A model generated the notes under the pieces. It made no database searches and was not told the DNA's origin. It saw only the letters and a list, made by a program, of their open reading frames with translations. A stretch of DNA of 64,000 nucleotides from Delphinus delphis (lineage: Eukaryota; Chordata; Mammalia; Artiodactyla; Delphinidae), in contig NC_082701.1 of assembly GCF_949987515.2 (NCBI RefSeq), positions 40,255,755 to 40,319,754 of the forward strand. The letters are read 5' to 3'. Shown here piece by piece: positions 44,826 to 57,554 of this stretch (within the stretch, counting starts at the first letter, position 1; the number at the start of each line of letters is the position of its first letter). The translations under genes and the position numbers were made by a program.

Positions 44826-45296
44826 ATAACTCTGTGGCCCTCTCCAGGAAACCACTGCCCCCTCTCCCCATGTCATAATCTAACTTAATCTCTTCCTCTC
44901 CTGTTCTCTAAACAGCCTTTGGATTACTCCTCTCCTAGAACAGTCATTATACTTTTCCTTGCATTAGAATCATGAAGTGTTTAGGCTGAAAGGAACCTTA
45001 GAGATGATTTAATTTAAAACGGAATTCTTTAACCACTGATAATTTTTATTCATTGCCCATTTCAGTTTCTCCTCCCCATAAGACATGATGTCTTTTCTAA
45101 CTTGATATTCTCAGGACTTAGAACTGCTTAGCACAGGGAAAGCTCTTACAGTGTGTCGTGAGTGTGTGAAGTGGGTTTGAAGTTTTTCAGATGTCAGGTG
45201 ACTCTGATGTCAACTGAAATAGCCATTTTTTGGCTTCCCTTTTCAGTATAGGGACCCAGGATTCCACCTGCATTGGGAAGACTTGTCTCATTATTG
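44826..45296. other. Nothing recognised
   Basis: Ordinary intron sequence between the retrocopy and a SINE. Confidence 0.5.
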
Positions 45297-45501
45297 TTTT
45301 TTTTTTTTTGCGGTACGCGGGCCTCTCACTGCCGTGGCCTCTCCTGTTGCGGAGCACAGGCTCCGGATGCGCAGGCTCAGCGGCCATGGCTCACGGGCCC
45401 AGCCGCTCCGCGGCATGCGGGATCCTCCCGGACCGGGGCACGAACCCGTGTCCCCTGCATCGGCAGGCGGACTCCCAACCACTGCGCCACCAGGGAAGCC
45501 C
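45297..45501 (-). mobile_element. CHR-type SINE (cetacean)
   Basis: Reverse strand, full length, very close to the others in its subfamily. Flanks 'attattgttttt' and 'gttgttattatttt' suggest a target duplication blurred by the T-run. Confidence 0.94.
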
Positions 45502-47509
45502 TGTTGTTATTATTTTAACAGTACACTTTCTGATTATAGAAACAATCCAGTCACTGGAGAAGACTTGGGAAGTGTGGGAAAGAATAAAGAAGAAGAAAAA
45601 ATGTCCCAGAATAGCATCTTAGGTATAATTACATGTATTATTTTAGTATTTGGGGAGTAGCTCCATTTGGTCATGCCTGGGATCACACATCTGTACATGT
45701 GATACCTCGTCTGGCATGCAGTGCACACTTAGTCACTGTCACCTTGCTTTCTTCATCCTGGGTCCCCTGGGTAGTCTCCAGGGTGTTAGAGATTCCCTCA
45801 ACGGTCCACTTAGAGTAAAAATAAAATCCAAAGATATGTCTCCGTGGGTCTGAGCAATACCCCTTTGGTGGGATATATTTTGTCTTATCTGCCAGCAGCA
45901 TCCGGGGATAATTTGTGAGAGCGAGGGGAAATTGCCCCTCTTAACTCAGCGTCCTTGGATTACAGGTTCACAGATGAACACCAGTTACTCTTTTTTGATG
46001 GTAATTTATTGACAGTCTAGGTGTGCATTTACCTGAAGCCATCTTGGTCCTGTTTGTTGGGTTGAACCAGAGATGTGTTTGTTGACACCAAACTAGATCT
46101 TCTGACTGAGGCTTGACCTCGTTCCTGGATGAAGCCCAACCCCTCGTGACCATGAGGACCCTGGACCATGAAGCCCAGGAGGTTCTCCTTGCACGGCCAT
46201 CCCTGCACGCCTCAGCACACAGTGTAGGCCCTGACTCTCCCTCACCTGGGAAGTTTCTAGGCTCCATGTTAAAATGGTCTAGACTGCATTGAATGCAAAG
46301 TAGATGGTCTTTCTTATTCCTTAAGTTGCTTGGAAGTTTTGTGAGCATTTGCCATGCCCTTGGAGAGGCAACCTCTGCCCAGCTGTGTGCGTGGTTCTCT
46401 GTGGTACCAGCCTACAGTTGGGATCTTCTAGTCTGCAGAATGTTAGGTCATGGCTCTCTGGAAGTAAAGCTTTCAGGGGTGTATTGACTTCTGTCTGATG
46501 TGATGAAGGACTAGGACACAGACTAAGAGCTGACTGTTAGAATGACCTGCACCATCTACTTGCAAGAAAAGCTGAAGTGGCAGCGAGCCACAAAGCTGGT
46601 GCCTAGCTGCTGTATGTCTGCATCTCTGTCCCTGGGGGTTCTTGGACCTCCAGAATGCTGATGGAAGACTACCTGCAAGCTTACCAAATTGGGAATTGAT
46701 TCTTTCCCCCTCTCTACAGTGGTTCTCTTTTCCTCTCTGCAGAAACTCCTTGCCTTAACGAAGAGGTGAATTCTAGACAGTTTTCTGTAAAGTTTCTGAA
46801 TCCTGGTTTGCTACCGATTTCTAGAGGAAGAGCTGAAATGGGATCCCATGAAAAAAGTCCCCAACCACCGAATGGATGGCTCTTACTTTATTTTTTAATT
46901 TTTTGGAATTGGTGGCTTTTAGCACCAAGTTTGTTGTCAGAGGCGTTATTCCCATAGATCAGTTCATATTTCAAAACATCAAGTATCGCATTCTCTCCAG
47001 CAGAAAAGAAATATGCCACCTGGGTCTAGAGATATCTGAAAGTGTGCTTTGCGCCGTCTCTGTTTCATCTGAGTGTTTACGTTTGATGGAGCTGGGTTGC
47101 CGTATCAAATTTGACCAGCGGGGCTATTTGACCCATGATCTATTGTAATCTGAAATGAATGGGCTACAGCACCCCTGCAGATTTGAAATTCCATGTGTCA
47201 TATTTCTCCCCTGCAACAGACTTAAAACCAGTCCATACAGGTGGGACTTAGTGGTTACTGGAAGCCTGTGATAGAAGCCTGTTTATCAGGATGGGCTTTA
47301 TTTGGGAAGAACATTCTGAAAAACGTCATCCTTTGGATGCTAAACCGTCTCTCCATCTCCCAGCACTTATTTTCTCGTGAATCAGGTCCATTCCCTATTG
47401 ATTACCTCACTGGCCACCGAAATTTATACTCAGGAGAAATAAAGTACAAAGCACAGAAAGAACATATTTGCCTGGGTTTATTGACTTCTGCTGATGGAGT
47501 GGCCCGGCC
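45502..47509. other. Nothing recognised
   Basis: About 2 kb without recognisable repeats. Frames at 45968-46348 (minus) and 46876-47148 (plus) were inspected and show no known domain. Confidence 0.45.
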
Positions 47510-47620
47510 TTGGGCAAGGTAATTAGCTTCTGTGGGCCTCAGTTTCCTCACTTGTAAGATGAGGGGGTTAAACTAGGTGACTCCCAAGGACTTGCCAACT
47601 TGGAGAACTGTAATACGATA
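47510..47620 (+). repeat. MIR3-like SINE fragment
   Basis: 'gggcctcagtttcctcactt' followed by 'gggggttaaactaggtgact' is typical of the MIR3 3' half. Confidence 0.75.
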
Positions 47621-49034
47621 GAACACAATCGAAATTCATTTTCTGATCTCGCATTTGTTCGCTGAAATAACTTTAACTTATGCTTGGGGGCAGAGAGTTG
47701 ATGTTATTTTGTAACCAGATATATTTATCCATTTATTTGTGTAATGTAGATAGAGCTGTACAGTGGAAGGAAAAATACCCTGATATGCTGAGTGGCTGTA
47801 GTGGGAATACGGAGGCACAGAATTCTACCGTCAAGACTCTGTCCGTGAGCCGTGTGTGTCTGACTGCCATTCATCAGTCTGACTGAAAGTTTCCATCACA
47901 CTGGTCCTACAGTTGTGAGCAGGGGTCTGTGTACAAATTAGCAAGGGCATCTGTGAAAGGTGCTGTTGGTGTTCCATCCAGATCCCCTTTCCTGCTGCTG
48001 TGGCTACAAGCTTCTGCACTGAGAACAGGAGGATGCCCTTGGTCCTTAGTCTACTGGCCCTGCCTTTCCTGGAGATATCTGAGAAGTTATGCACCTCCCC
48101 ACCACCTGGGGGCAGCCAGGAGCCAGTGACTCCTGACTGACAGGAGTGCAAAATGCCAGGCACCTTGCCTCAAGACCCAACAAATTATGGTGCAGTTTAC
48201 ACTCCAGAGCTTTCCATGCGATCAGGCTGAGCTAGACTTCTCCTGAAACCACGTCTTTGCTTACCTTTTCTCCCTGCCCTATCGTGCATACCTCACTCCC
48301 TTCTAGGCTTTTCCTGAGCTCATTCCCTCAATAAATCACGTGGACAAGAAACCGCATCTCAGGCTGTGCTAGGGAACCCACCCTGTGTATTGATTCGTTT
48401 TACCTTCTCCATCTGTTTGACAACATGGAGACTCACTTAGGCACGTGGACCTGTGTCTGGCTTAGAAAGAAGGAAATACCTGTTTCAAAAGTCTTATAAG
48501 CCTCATTCTTTCTTGACGTGCCCTCCACTGGGGCCTGTAACAGTGTCCAAGGGAGACTTTTCATAATTCAAGTGAGCATCTCTCTATTAGGATCCACTAT
48601 TGTAGGCTCAGCTGGTTTGCTCCTCTTTGGAACTTTTTGTCCGAGGAAAGCCCTTCCCAAAGTTGCCCATGTCCTAAGGGCTGAGCTATCCTTATTCTCT
48701 CAGCTCCTGCATCCCCGCCCCCCCGAACCCTGTCCCCTGCCCAGACTGCTCACATTCTAGCTCACACCTTTACCAACACCTGCCTTCTCGTCATTTCCCA
48801 TTTCCCAGTTCTGCTGTCTCTGAAAGCATCCCTTTCTCACCCTCCTCCCAGCCTTCACTGCCATTTCCTCCTAGATGGGCCTCAGTCTGGCTTTAAGCCA
48901 TGGGGGGTGGGGGGAGGCGACTGCCTTCGATGTTGGCAGTGGTTCGGCTTCATCTGTAAAGCAGGAGGCAGTGAGAAATGTACGGCTGACCGGGGCTGTT
49001 GCTCTTCATATGTCACAGAAACCGTGAGTGATGA
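47621..49034. other. Nothing recognised
   Basis: Ordinary intron DNA. Confidence 0.5.
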
Positions 49035-49392
49035 GGGATGCAGGGAAGAACTGAGACTGTTTAGCCTGAAAAGGGAAGCAGGTGACTCAAGGCTGGGTGG
49101 TTGCTGTCTTCATACACTTCAAAGGTCCTTGTAGAGAAGAGGGATGAGGTTTTCTCTTTGTGAGGCCAGAATGCAGTGCTGGTAACCAGGGGTGGGCAGA
49201 CGTTCACAGAGGTGAGTATCAGCTGCTTAGAAGGAGCCATGCTGGGACCACCTGTGCCCCGTCATCAACTCTAGCTGAGGCCGTACAATTGCTTATCGGT
49301 GATGCTGTAGGGGTGGATCAATGTCAGGTAAGGAGTTGGATGTAATGACCTCTACAGTTACTTTCAACTCTGAGCATCTTTGATTTATTTCC
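49035..49392 (+). repeat. L3/CR1 LINE 3' end
   Basis: Follows the L3 order: 'ctgagactgtttagcctgaa', 'gttgctgtcttcatacactt', 'gtagagaagagggatgaggt' and the end 'tggatgtaatgacctctaca'. One of the oldest repeats in the window. Confidence 0.82.
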
Positions 49393-50069
49393 TTTTGGAA
49401 CAGATATTTGGGGTCAGAGGTGAGGGCCACTGACAGATGGCATTGGGAAGAATTGATAGTAACTGCAAGCCAGTACATCCACCGTGGAACACCACCTCAT
49501 TTCCCAACACAGCGTAGCCTTGAGGCTGTTTCAGGAGCGGGGAATAAAAATGTTGCTGCTGGAGAAGACTTGGAGACAGAAGATGCTCAGTTCATCCAGA
49601 GAGAATGCGGGACACGTGTGGGTGAGGGTCACTGGGGCTTGGAGTGGCTGGTAAATGACCTGGCCTCCCCAAGGGAGTATGCACGGCTCCTGGAGAAGCA
49701 GTTCCCAGGGCAACTTGTCATAAATTCCCGGCACTAGCTTCAGTCCTAGAGAGCAAATCTTGGGTGTGCTTGGACCTGACCTGCTTTCTGGTAGGGGCTG
49801 GGGAGACAGAGAGGTACTCAAGTTTAAGGTAACTCTGGGGTGGGTGGGGCTAGAGATAGAGCCAGTTATAGGGGCTGGGAAGGAAGTTAATGTGGCTGGG
49901 AGAATGCCCTGCCTGGGAGCTCCAGGGTGTTACGGCAGATGTGGGAAGGATGAAGGGGCTCTGGCATCGGAGGTCATCACAGAATGAGATAGTTTAGCCA
50001 ATCGTGGAATTCAGTGCCAGACAGGTGTGGGGTCCGGGCTTGCATAACTGTGATTTTTTTTTTTTTTTG
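49393..50069. other. Nothing recognised; ends in a T-run
   Basis: Ordinary intron DNA. A 16-base T-run lies at about 50053-50069. Confidence 0.5.
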
Positions 50070-50800
50070 ATTAATAAGAAACATATACTTGGTCTTCATC
50101 CCTGGTTCCTGGTACAAGAGCTTGAAAAACCCTTGCGATTTCCTGAGGGATTGGGTGAGAGGAGCATCTTTTGTTACTGCTGATAAGGCCCTTTCAACCA
50201 GATGTGAATTTATGCTAAGGAAGTGACTCTTGCTGGGCCCCTGGATAGCTTCAGGATGGGGGTGGGTTGCCGTCAGCCATACGATTAGAGGGCTGGAAAT
50301 TGAGTTAATCACCAGTGGCCCATGATCTAATCCATCCTGCCTATGTAATGGGACCTCTCCATGAGAGCCTCTGAATGAAGGGATTTGGAGAACTTCTGGG
50401 TTGGTGAACACATGTAGGTGCTGGGAGGCCGTCATACCGAGAGAAGGCGTGGAAGCTCGGTGCCCCTTACCCTAGACCTTGCCCTGTGCATCTCTTCCAT
50501 CGGGCTGTTCCTGAGTTGTATCCTCTATAATAAACCAGCGATAGTAACAAAACTTTTCCTGACTTCTGTGAGCCATTCTAGCAAATTATCAAACTTGAGG
50601 AGGGGGTCATGGGAACCCTGATTTATAGCCAGTTGGTCAGAAGTACAGGTGGCTTGGTGATTGGCGGCTGAAGTGGGGCCAGTCTTATGGGACTGAACCT
50701 TTAATCTATGGGGTCTGCCCTAACTCTGGGTAGTTAGTGTCAGAATTGCTTGGTATGAGGGGAAAACCAACACGTTTGGTGTCAGAAGTGAACTGTCCTG
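50070..50800 (+). repeat. Ancient interspersed repeat, family uncertain
   Basis: The sequence, with 'ttggtgaacacatgtaggtg', 'ctataataaaccagcgatag' and 'gtgagccattctagcaaatt', is one I recognise as a common mammalian repeat, probably LTR- or LINE-derived, with an internal AATAAA at about 50530. I cannot name the family safely. Confidence 0.55.
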
Positions 50801-50809
50801 TGAGTTAAA

Positions 50810-51000
50810 AAAATGGAACTTGGTAGTGATCTTATGCAAGTTACTTAACCTTCCCCCCTCCATTTCCTCACCTATTAAATAATAGTCATACTGGTATTTA
50901 CTGTATAGGATGGTGTGCAGCAGTTGAATGAAATAATAGAAGTGAAACTTTAAGCATTGGGCCAGATGTAAGAGTGTCAGTATTTTGTTACTTTTGTTAT
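50810..51000 (+). repeat. MIR SINE
   Basis: 'ttatgcaagttacttaacct' and 'catttcctcacctattaaat' are MIR core. Confidence 0.82.
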
Positions 51001-51194
51001 TACTAAGATGAGCTGGTGATAAGACATAGTGACCGGGGATCTGAGAACAGAGGATTTTGGGGGGAAATCCGCAGTGACATCAGCAAATCCTCAGAGTATG
51101 CGGATGAGACTGCAAACGAGCCAGGCACCCAGCTCCTGCTAGAAGACACCCAGAGTATGTGAAAAATAGATCAAAACTATGTAGTTTACAAAAC

Positions 51195-51415
51195 CTATTA
51201 ATAATTGCGATGTTTTCCGAGTGTGTGCTATATCTCAAGCCCTGTTCTTGACTTGGAATTCAGTCTCTGTCTGTAACTCTGTTTTTTGGTGTGGAAAAAA
51301 TTGAGGCTCAGAAAGGTTAAACGACAAGCCTAAAGTCACTTAGCTAAGAATTGGTGGAAGTGGAATTTGAAACAGGTACTCTGGTTCCAGATCCTCCAGG
51401 CTTCCTTTATAAGAT
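51195..51415 (-). repeat. MIR SINE
   Basis: 'aaattgaggctcagaaaggt' and 'gaatttgaaacaggtactct' are reverse MIR features. Confidence 0.82.
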
Positions 51416-51474
51416 GCTATTGGATCCTCACAATAACTCTGAAAGTGGAAAAAGTGCATCTGTTTCACAGTTGA

Positions 51475-51590
51475 ACATAGGTACGGCTCATATCCTTTTC
51501 CATTCCATATTCTATTGAATATAGTTCCCTGTGCTGTACAATAGGACCTTGTTGTATATCCATCTTGCATATAACAGTTTGCACCAGATG
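51475..51590 (-). repeat. L1 3' UTR fragment
   Basis: 'tattgaatatagttccctgt' with 'tgctgtacaataggacctt' is the antisense 3' UTR of cetartiodactyl L1s. Confidence 0.7.
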
Positions 51591-52342
51591 AGGGTTTTGT
51601 GCTGCAAGAGAATATTCCAACTTTGCAGAACAAGACTTTCCAGCTACAGTTCCTGCCTTAGAGGAGGAGAACACCAGTGCAGTCAAATGACTGGTTCTGA
51701 GAGGTGGCCACCCAGACCTTCTCCCCTGATGAACGTGCAGGTGTTTTCAGGGCTGATGTCACGCATCTCGGCTCAGCTGGCTTCACTGGCTGCCCAGGAG
51801 GGGCACTGCACATCAGCTTTGTGAATTCAATTTTCCCTCTTCAGGGGACGGTGGACTTTGGATCCTGCTGCCGTGATTTCTGCCTGTTGCAAGCACCACA
51901 TCTCTAAGAGCTGGACATACGTCTGTGGTCCCCTGACCTCCCAGCCCTGCAGATTTGCATCGGATCCTTTGTTCTCTCCTGCCCGGTGGAAGGGCCAAGC
52001 AATTCCACAGCACCCTCTTCAGGAAGGTCAAGACGCTGGAGAAGTCTGTTCTTGCCAGGGTGACACTTGCCATCTCTCCAGATTGCCAGCTTGGGGGCTC
52101 CAGGGTCCGACATTAGGAAATGAGCATCTGTTTCAGATGTGCATGGGATTCTGCTTTGCTGGCTTTTTCTGACTCCACTTCCCCATTTTAAATCCGCCTC
52201 TGGGTGGCAGAAATGATAACTTTACGAGAAACAGTCTGTTGAAGGAACCGGCTGGCGAGAGCTTGGCATTGATAGCTTCTGCCTCCAAATCAGTGACTTG
52301 AATTTGAATGTCCAGTTCACGTGTGCTCTGAACAAATTTGCA
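51591..52342. other. Nothing recognised
   Basis: Ordinary intron DNA with open frames on both strands but no domain. Confidence 0.5.
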
Positions 52343-52520
52343 GGTGACAGGATAGCACAGTGGTTGAGAGCTGGGATTCCGGAGTGAGACAATCTCGGTT
52401 GAAATTCTATACTCATATACTAGTTAGATGACCTTGGACAAGATATTTAATTCAATTTGGGGAGAATTAAATGAGTTGTAAACTGTGCAGCACGGTAGAG
52501 CTCAACCACTGTGAGTTGGT
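52343..52520 (+). repeat. MIR SINE
   Basis: Begins near the MIR 5' end, 'gatagcacagtggttgagag', then 'gatgaccttggacaagatat'. Internally shortened. Confidence 0.85.
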
Positions 52521-53329
52521 TCTCACCCTCCTCCCTGTTTGCATCTCCATCTACATTCCAACTTTTCGGCTTCTAATTCAGTATGATATTTTTCTGTTTC
52601 CTCATTTCTGTTCTCTGACCTGGGTGCTTTCTCCTGGGATTGGCTGGACTGTGTTCTCTTTTGTTTTCTCCTCCCCCACTGGATATGGCAGTCGAGGGAC
52701 CTTTCTCGGGAGCAGGGGTGATGGGGAAGATGTTTTAGCGTGTCCACCATGATGATGTAGGGAACTTCAGGTCTCACTTTCTCTCTGGCAGCCCCGAGAG
52801 ATACCCATCCCTCTAGAGTGTGAGGAGGCGGCCACTGAGAGAGTGGCATCTCCATGAACTGGAAATAACAGTGTCTTCTAAAGTTGGGGCAAGGCTGCTT
52901 CTGCCGTCCTAGAATGATTTCTTAGCAGAACACCTTTTATCCCCTGGGCCTGTTAGCTATTTCAGGGACATTCTAAGTGGCTATTAACAAATGTTGAATT
53001 ATGGCTGCAAACCTCTGGGAGCTCACGTGAATCACAAGTGAGCTCTGTGCAGTCAAGTTGCCACAATGGACTGGGATTAAACAAACAGGGACCATTGTTC
53101 TCCCCACAGCAGTGAGGCAAGAAGGCTGCTCTTTGGAGCCTGTGGTCTCAGGCAACATGCTCCTGAGAAGCAGGACACTTCCAGGACACATAGCTCATTG
53201 CTGTAGGGCAGATAGATGCTCTGGGTTTGTAGAGAGGCATATTTCAGCTTCCTATCTGGAGGAATTTACCAACAGTGAGGCAGTATGTCCAGGGATATAC
53301 CAGCCAATCTCAGGGGTTATGAGTTGCCC
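52521..53329. other. Nothing recognised
   Basis: Ordinary intron DNA. Confidence 0.5.
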
Positions 53330-53520
53330 AGCACATTGGTTCAGAAAACGCCTACTGAGTGCTTCCTATGCTCTGGGCTAAGCTGTACAGAAATGGAAAT
53401 GAATAAGGCCCAGTCCAGGAGGTCCGGGCGCTCGCAGCCTGGAGGGTAGGCTGAGCAGTAAACAGATTACGTGCAACAGCCGAAGTTTGCACAAGGCGAC
53501 ACAGGGTAGGCTCTAAAAAT
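53330..53520 (-). repeat. L2 3' end
   Basis: 'gcctactgagtgcttcctat' then 'ggctgagcagtaaacagatt' are antisense L2 features. Confidence 0.7.
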
Positions 53521-53534
53521 CTTCCAAAAGGAGA

Positions 53535-54885
53535 TGATATGTATAATTTTTTTTCCCTTTTGAAACAATTTTAAACATATAAATGTTGTAAGACTAGTGC
53601 AAAGGATTCCTGAGTATCCAGTGGTCCCAGTGATGTCCTCTTTGGCCAAAGGATCCCATCCCGGATCCTTTATTCTGAGTCTCCTTTATTCTGGAACTGC
53701 TTCTCAGTTCCTTCCTGACCTTCATGACCTTGACATTTTTTTAGGAATTCAAGGCCAGTCATTTTCGCAAATGATTTTCAGTCTGATGTTCCCTCTTGAT
53801 TAGACCCAGACAATGAATTTTTGGTTGAATTTCACAGGATGCATCCAGGATTCTTCTCATTGTATCCTATCTGGAAGCACACAATATTTATTTGTCCCAA
53901 TAGTTATAGTGTTAACTTTTATCACTTGATGAACTTGGCGTCTTCCAGGGAAATGCCCATTTCTCATCCCGCTTTCACCCTCTGTTTTTTTTAAATCATC
54001 CATTGATTTTTCTTGCTTGAATTATTACAGTGATGCTCGCCAAATGGTGATTTTCTAATTCCATCTTTCCATCTACATTTCTTAGTGGGCTTTCTGAAAT
54101 ACAGAAGAGCTTTCTCTTTTCCCTTTTTATTCGTTCATTTATTTATATCAGTGTAGACTCCAATTTCTGTTTTATTCAGTGGGTTCTCATCTGTTCATAT
54201 TCTTTCGAAACTCAAAATCTCCCATATTTGGGAACCCCTTCGAGCTGATATCTCTGTCCTTTTGACATTTCCCTGAATCCCTTGAGCACTTTACATATTT
54301 CTGGTCCAGCTAGAAGGCTCATCTGTTTTTTCCTGCCCAAGTCCTGTAACTGGCTATTTCTCCAGTGAATCCTGGTTCCTTTTAGTGGGAAATGGTATTT
54401 AGAAGCAAGATCTGGGTGCCAGGTCTCACTGCTACTAGGTTGTCAGGGCTCAGGGCCCTCCCAGTGGACAGAGCTAGGATATTTACATGTATATTTGCAT
54501 CTGTATTGAAAAGCACCAGTTGACACAGATACTTCCAATTTTAATCTAACACCACAGCTTCATTCGAAGTCTTTGCCCTTTCCATATTGGTCCTTCCTTT
54601 TTTCCTGCAGTAGGAAACCTGCCTCCCATGATCTTATTTACTGTTTGCTCCATTCTCTTGAATGCAGACCATCTTCTCATCCCTACAGACTACTACTCTG
54701 CCTGGATGCCTCCTCACAAGGGCCCAGTCCCTGCTGGGCTGCCTTCCTGCCTCTCCCCAAGGCCCTCCTTCTGTGTGCTCTGGCGGCTACTAGGCTGCCT
54801 TCCATTCAGATTTCTTCAATTGTCAGATTTCCTCAATTATCCCCCAAACATTTTTACAGATTGTTAACTTAAAAAATTCAGGATC
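53535..54885 (-). repeat. Ancient L1 (L1ME/L1MD-type), antisense
   Basis: Long decayed antisense L1: 'gccaaatggtgattttctaa', 'tttatttatatcagtgtaga', 'ctggttccttttagtgggaa' and 'cactgctactaggttg' occur in L1M order. The flank after the SINE (55204-55300) appears to continue it. Confidence 0.72.
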
Positions 54886-55203
54886 GGGCTTCCCTGGTGA
54901 CACAGTGGTTGGGAATCTGCCTGCCAGTGCAGGGGACACAGGTTCGAGCCCTGGTCCGGGAAGATCCCACATGCCGTGGAGCGGCGAAGCCCATGCGCGA
55001 CAACTACTAAGCCTGCACTCTAGAGCCTGTGAGCCACAACTACTGGAGCCCACGTGCCTAGAGCCCGTGCTCTGCAACGAGAGAAGCCACCGCAGGGAGA
55101 GGCCTGAGGACCGCAACGAAGAGCTGCAACTAGAGAAAGCCCATACGCAGCCACGAAGACCCAATAAGGCCAAAAATAAATAAATAAGATATATATTTTA
55201 AAA
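54886..55203 (+). mobile_element. Long-form CHR-type SINE
   Basis: Forward strand, head 'gggcttccctggtgacac', long body with 'acaactactggagcccacg', tail (AAAT)n then A-run. Target duplication aaaaaattcaggatc at 54871-54885 and 55204-55218. Confidence 0.95.
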
Positions 55204-55314
55204 AAAAAATTCAGGATCCACTGAAGATACAATCAAGATTGATGTGTTGCATTTTGTTGTTCTGTCTCCTTAATCAAAATGCTCCCCCCAACATAACACA
55301 CACAAGCACAGTTC

Positions 55315-55790
55315 TTAAAAATAGCTTTATTGAGATACAATTCTTACGTCATACAAGTCACCCACATAAAGTGTAAAATTCAGCAGATTCAGCGCATTCA
55401 CAGCATTGTGAATTTTAGAACATTGTCGTTAAACGGAACCCCAAGAGGAGCTGGGTCCATTAGCTGTTACCTCCCCATGGCCTTCAAGCGCCATCAGTCA
55501 CTACTCTACTCTCTGTCTCTGTAGATCTGTCCATTCTGGACATTTCATGCTAATGCAGTCACATACTATATAATATATATATCGTGACAGACTTGTTTTG
55601 TGTAGCATTATGTTTTCAGGGTCCATCCATGTTGTAGCCTGTATCAGTATTTCATTTCCTTTTATTCCCCGAGATATTCCATTATATGGGTATGTCACAT
55701 TTTATTTAGCTTTTCATCCTTTGACCTGTTTCCGCTTTCTGGCGATTATGAGTAATGCTGCTTTCACACTTCCTTTAGTATTGACTTTTG
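55315..55790 (-). repeat. Old L1M, antisense
   Basis: Starts 'atagctttattgagatacaa', then 'gatctgtccattctggacat', 'cagggtccatccatgttgta' and 'gattatgagtaatgctgctt', the antisense L1M 3' to ORF2 order. Confidence 0.85.
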
Positions 55791-56044
55791 GAAGAAAACA
55801 GACCCATACAAAGTGGTCCCGTACAATCATCCCGCATTATGAATCTGTCTGGTTAGTTCCTTGTGGTTTCACTTAACCTGCTCCTCCCTCCTCTGTATTT
55901 CTTATAAGCTCGGGGTTGGGTTTAAAGAGTTGATGAAATGCAGGTCAATGTTTTTGGCAAGAGAACTCCATGGATGAAGCTGTGTGCTTTGTATTGCTTC
56001 ATAGCAGAAGCTTATTCTGTGATGGTCCCCCTCTTCGAGATGCT

Positions 56045-56335
56045 AGTTTTGATCCCTTGTTTAAGGTAGCAACTGCTGGATCTTCCTATTGCATTACCTC
56101 CCATCATCAAATCATCTGCCGTCATCTCTGGGATGATTCTCTGGTACCCTGTAAATATGCTATTTACCATCATATTTGAACCTGAATTAACAGTTTCATT
56201 AGAGTTTGCAAAATTGTGATTTCTCAATTCTTTCTACATTTATTGGCTGACATTCTTTTGTAAAGAAGAGCTTTCCCTCGTCAACTGGGGATCAACCAGA
56301 GTTCCTCCTATAAAGGCAGGATAAATGCTTATTCT
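56045..56335 (-). repeat. Ancient L1 (L1ME-type) fragment
   Basis: 'tttctacatttattggctga' and 'gtaaagaagagctttccctc' are the same L1M segment seen at about 54070. Confidence 0.7.
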
Positions 56336-56839
56336 TGTCCTTTAATTACCAGTTTCCAGAGGATAGAGTTGGTGTAATAACTACCATAATAACCGGGTGG
56401 GAAGGGAGAGGGCAGGTTGGTAGGAGTCCATGCAGCTGTAGTCAAGGCAACCACAGGCTCCTTCCAGATCCCCTCGTATCCCAGGATGGGGATGTTCACC
56501 TTTCAGACATGGTTCTTACTGGTCCTGAGCCTGGGCAGGCCTGGGACAGGGGTGGCAGGCACTAAGCTTAGTGGAACAGGGCTGTGACAACACTGACCAC
56601 ATGGCATAAGGCAGGTCATAAAATTAGGGATCCTAATTATTTGTCCTGACTCTCGGTATCTCCTCACTTCCCTGGAGCCTCCCCAGGAGATGTCCAATGC
56701 TTGTGCTGCCTTGCACCTGTCTCCGGGGAGTTCATGCAGCTCCCTCCTCAGTGAGAGCAGAGGAGGTGGGGTAGGAAAGGGAAGTCTCACATGTGGATTC
56801 CATTTTTAATTAAAGTACCTGGATACATGATGAGAGCCA
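56336..56839. other. Nothing recognised
   Basis: Ordinary intron DNA. Confidence 0.5.
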
Positions 56840-57000
56840 GTCATTTGCTGAGCACTTGCTATGTGCCAGGTGGTGTTGAAAGCACCTCCCAGGGATGTGA
56901 TGAGAGAGGTACTCTTACTCCTCATATTGTGTGTCAGGACTGAGGTGCAAGAGATTAAAGAAATTGCCAAGGTCTCTAGATTCATGGTCCCATTTACTCC
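56840..57000 (-). repeat. MIR SINE
   Basis: 'tgagcacttgctatgtgcca' at the left and decayed reverse core to the right. Confidence 0.7.
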
Positions 57001-57554
57001 CCTGTTCTGCCTTCCCAGGCAGTGCATGAAGAGCTTCTGCCAGGAGGGGGCAGAGGGGCCATGGGGGAAGTTTCATATTCTCCTTCCTCCAGCCTGTATT
57101 TCTCTGGATAACTGGATAATTCCTCGGCTATCTGGCTTTGAGCCTGGAGGGAGGGGCTTCTGGATGCAAAGAGAGTGGAGCAGGGTGGGGCTCACAGAGG
57201 GGAGAGGCGCCCAGTGAATGCAAGCGTAACTGTCCCCAGGAACCCTTGGTACCACGGCTCTGTCTCTCACCCTGCATCACTTGACTGATAGTCCACAAAC
57301 AGGGGCAGCGTTTCCTCCCCATGTCCTGCTCTTTGCCTTGCCTGCTTAGGGGCGCTAATTATCTGGTATGTTAATGAGCCCAGAGGATTAACACGGAACA
57401 TGGGTAATGATGATTTCACTTGATGGATTCAAAGCTACCTTCCTGGGAAAACAGAATTTAGTCTGTTTTCCAGGAGAGCATCTCACAACCAAACAGCACA
57501 CAGTGGGTGACTAAGGTCTCAGTGGTGGAGGACCGAGTACATATCCACAACGTG
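57001..57554. other. Nothing recognised
   Basis: No repeat seen. An AT-rich patch at 57350-57420 ('gcgctaattatctggtatgt') has homeodomain-like TAAT cores, but there is no proof of function. Confidence 0.4.

Noticed and set aside
45968..46348. 126-codon minus-strand frame, possible retrocopy
   Set aside because: No recognisable protein, no poly(A) signal in the right orientation and no flanking duplication seen.
46876..47148. 90-codon plus-strand frame in a repeat-free stretch
   Set aside because: No domain recognised and no supporting context; within chance expectation.
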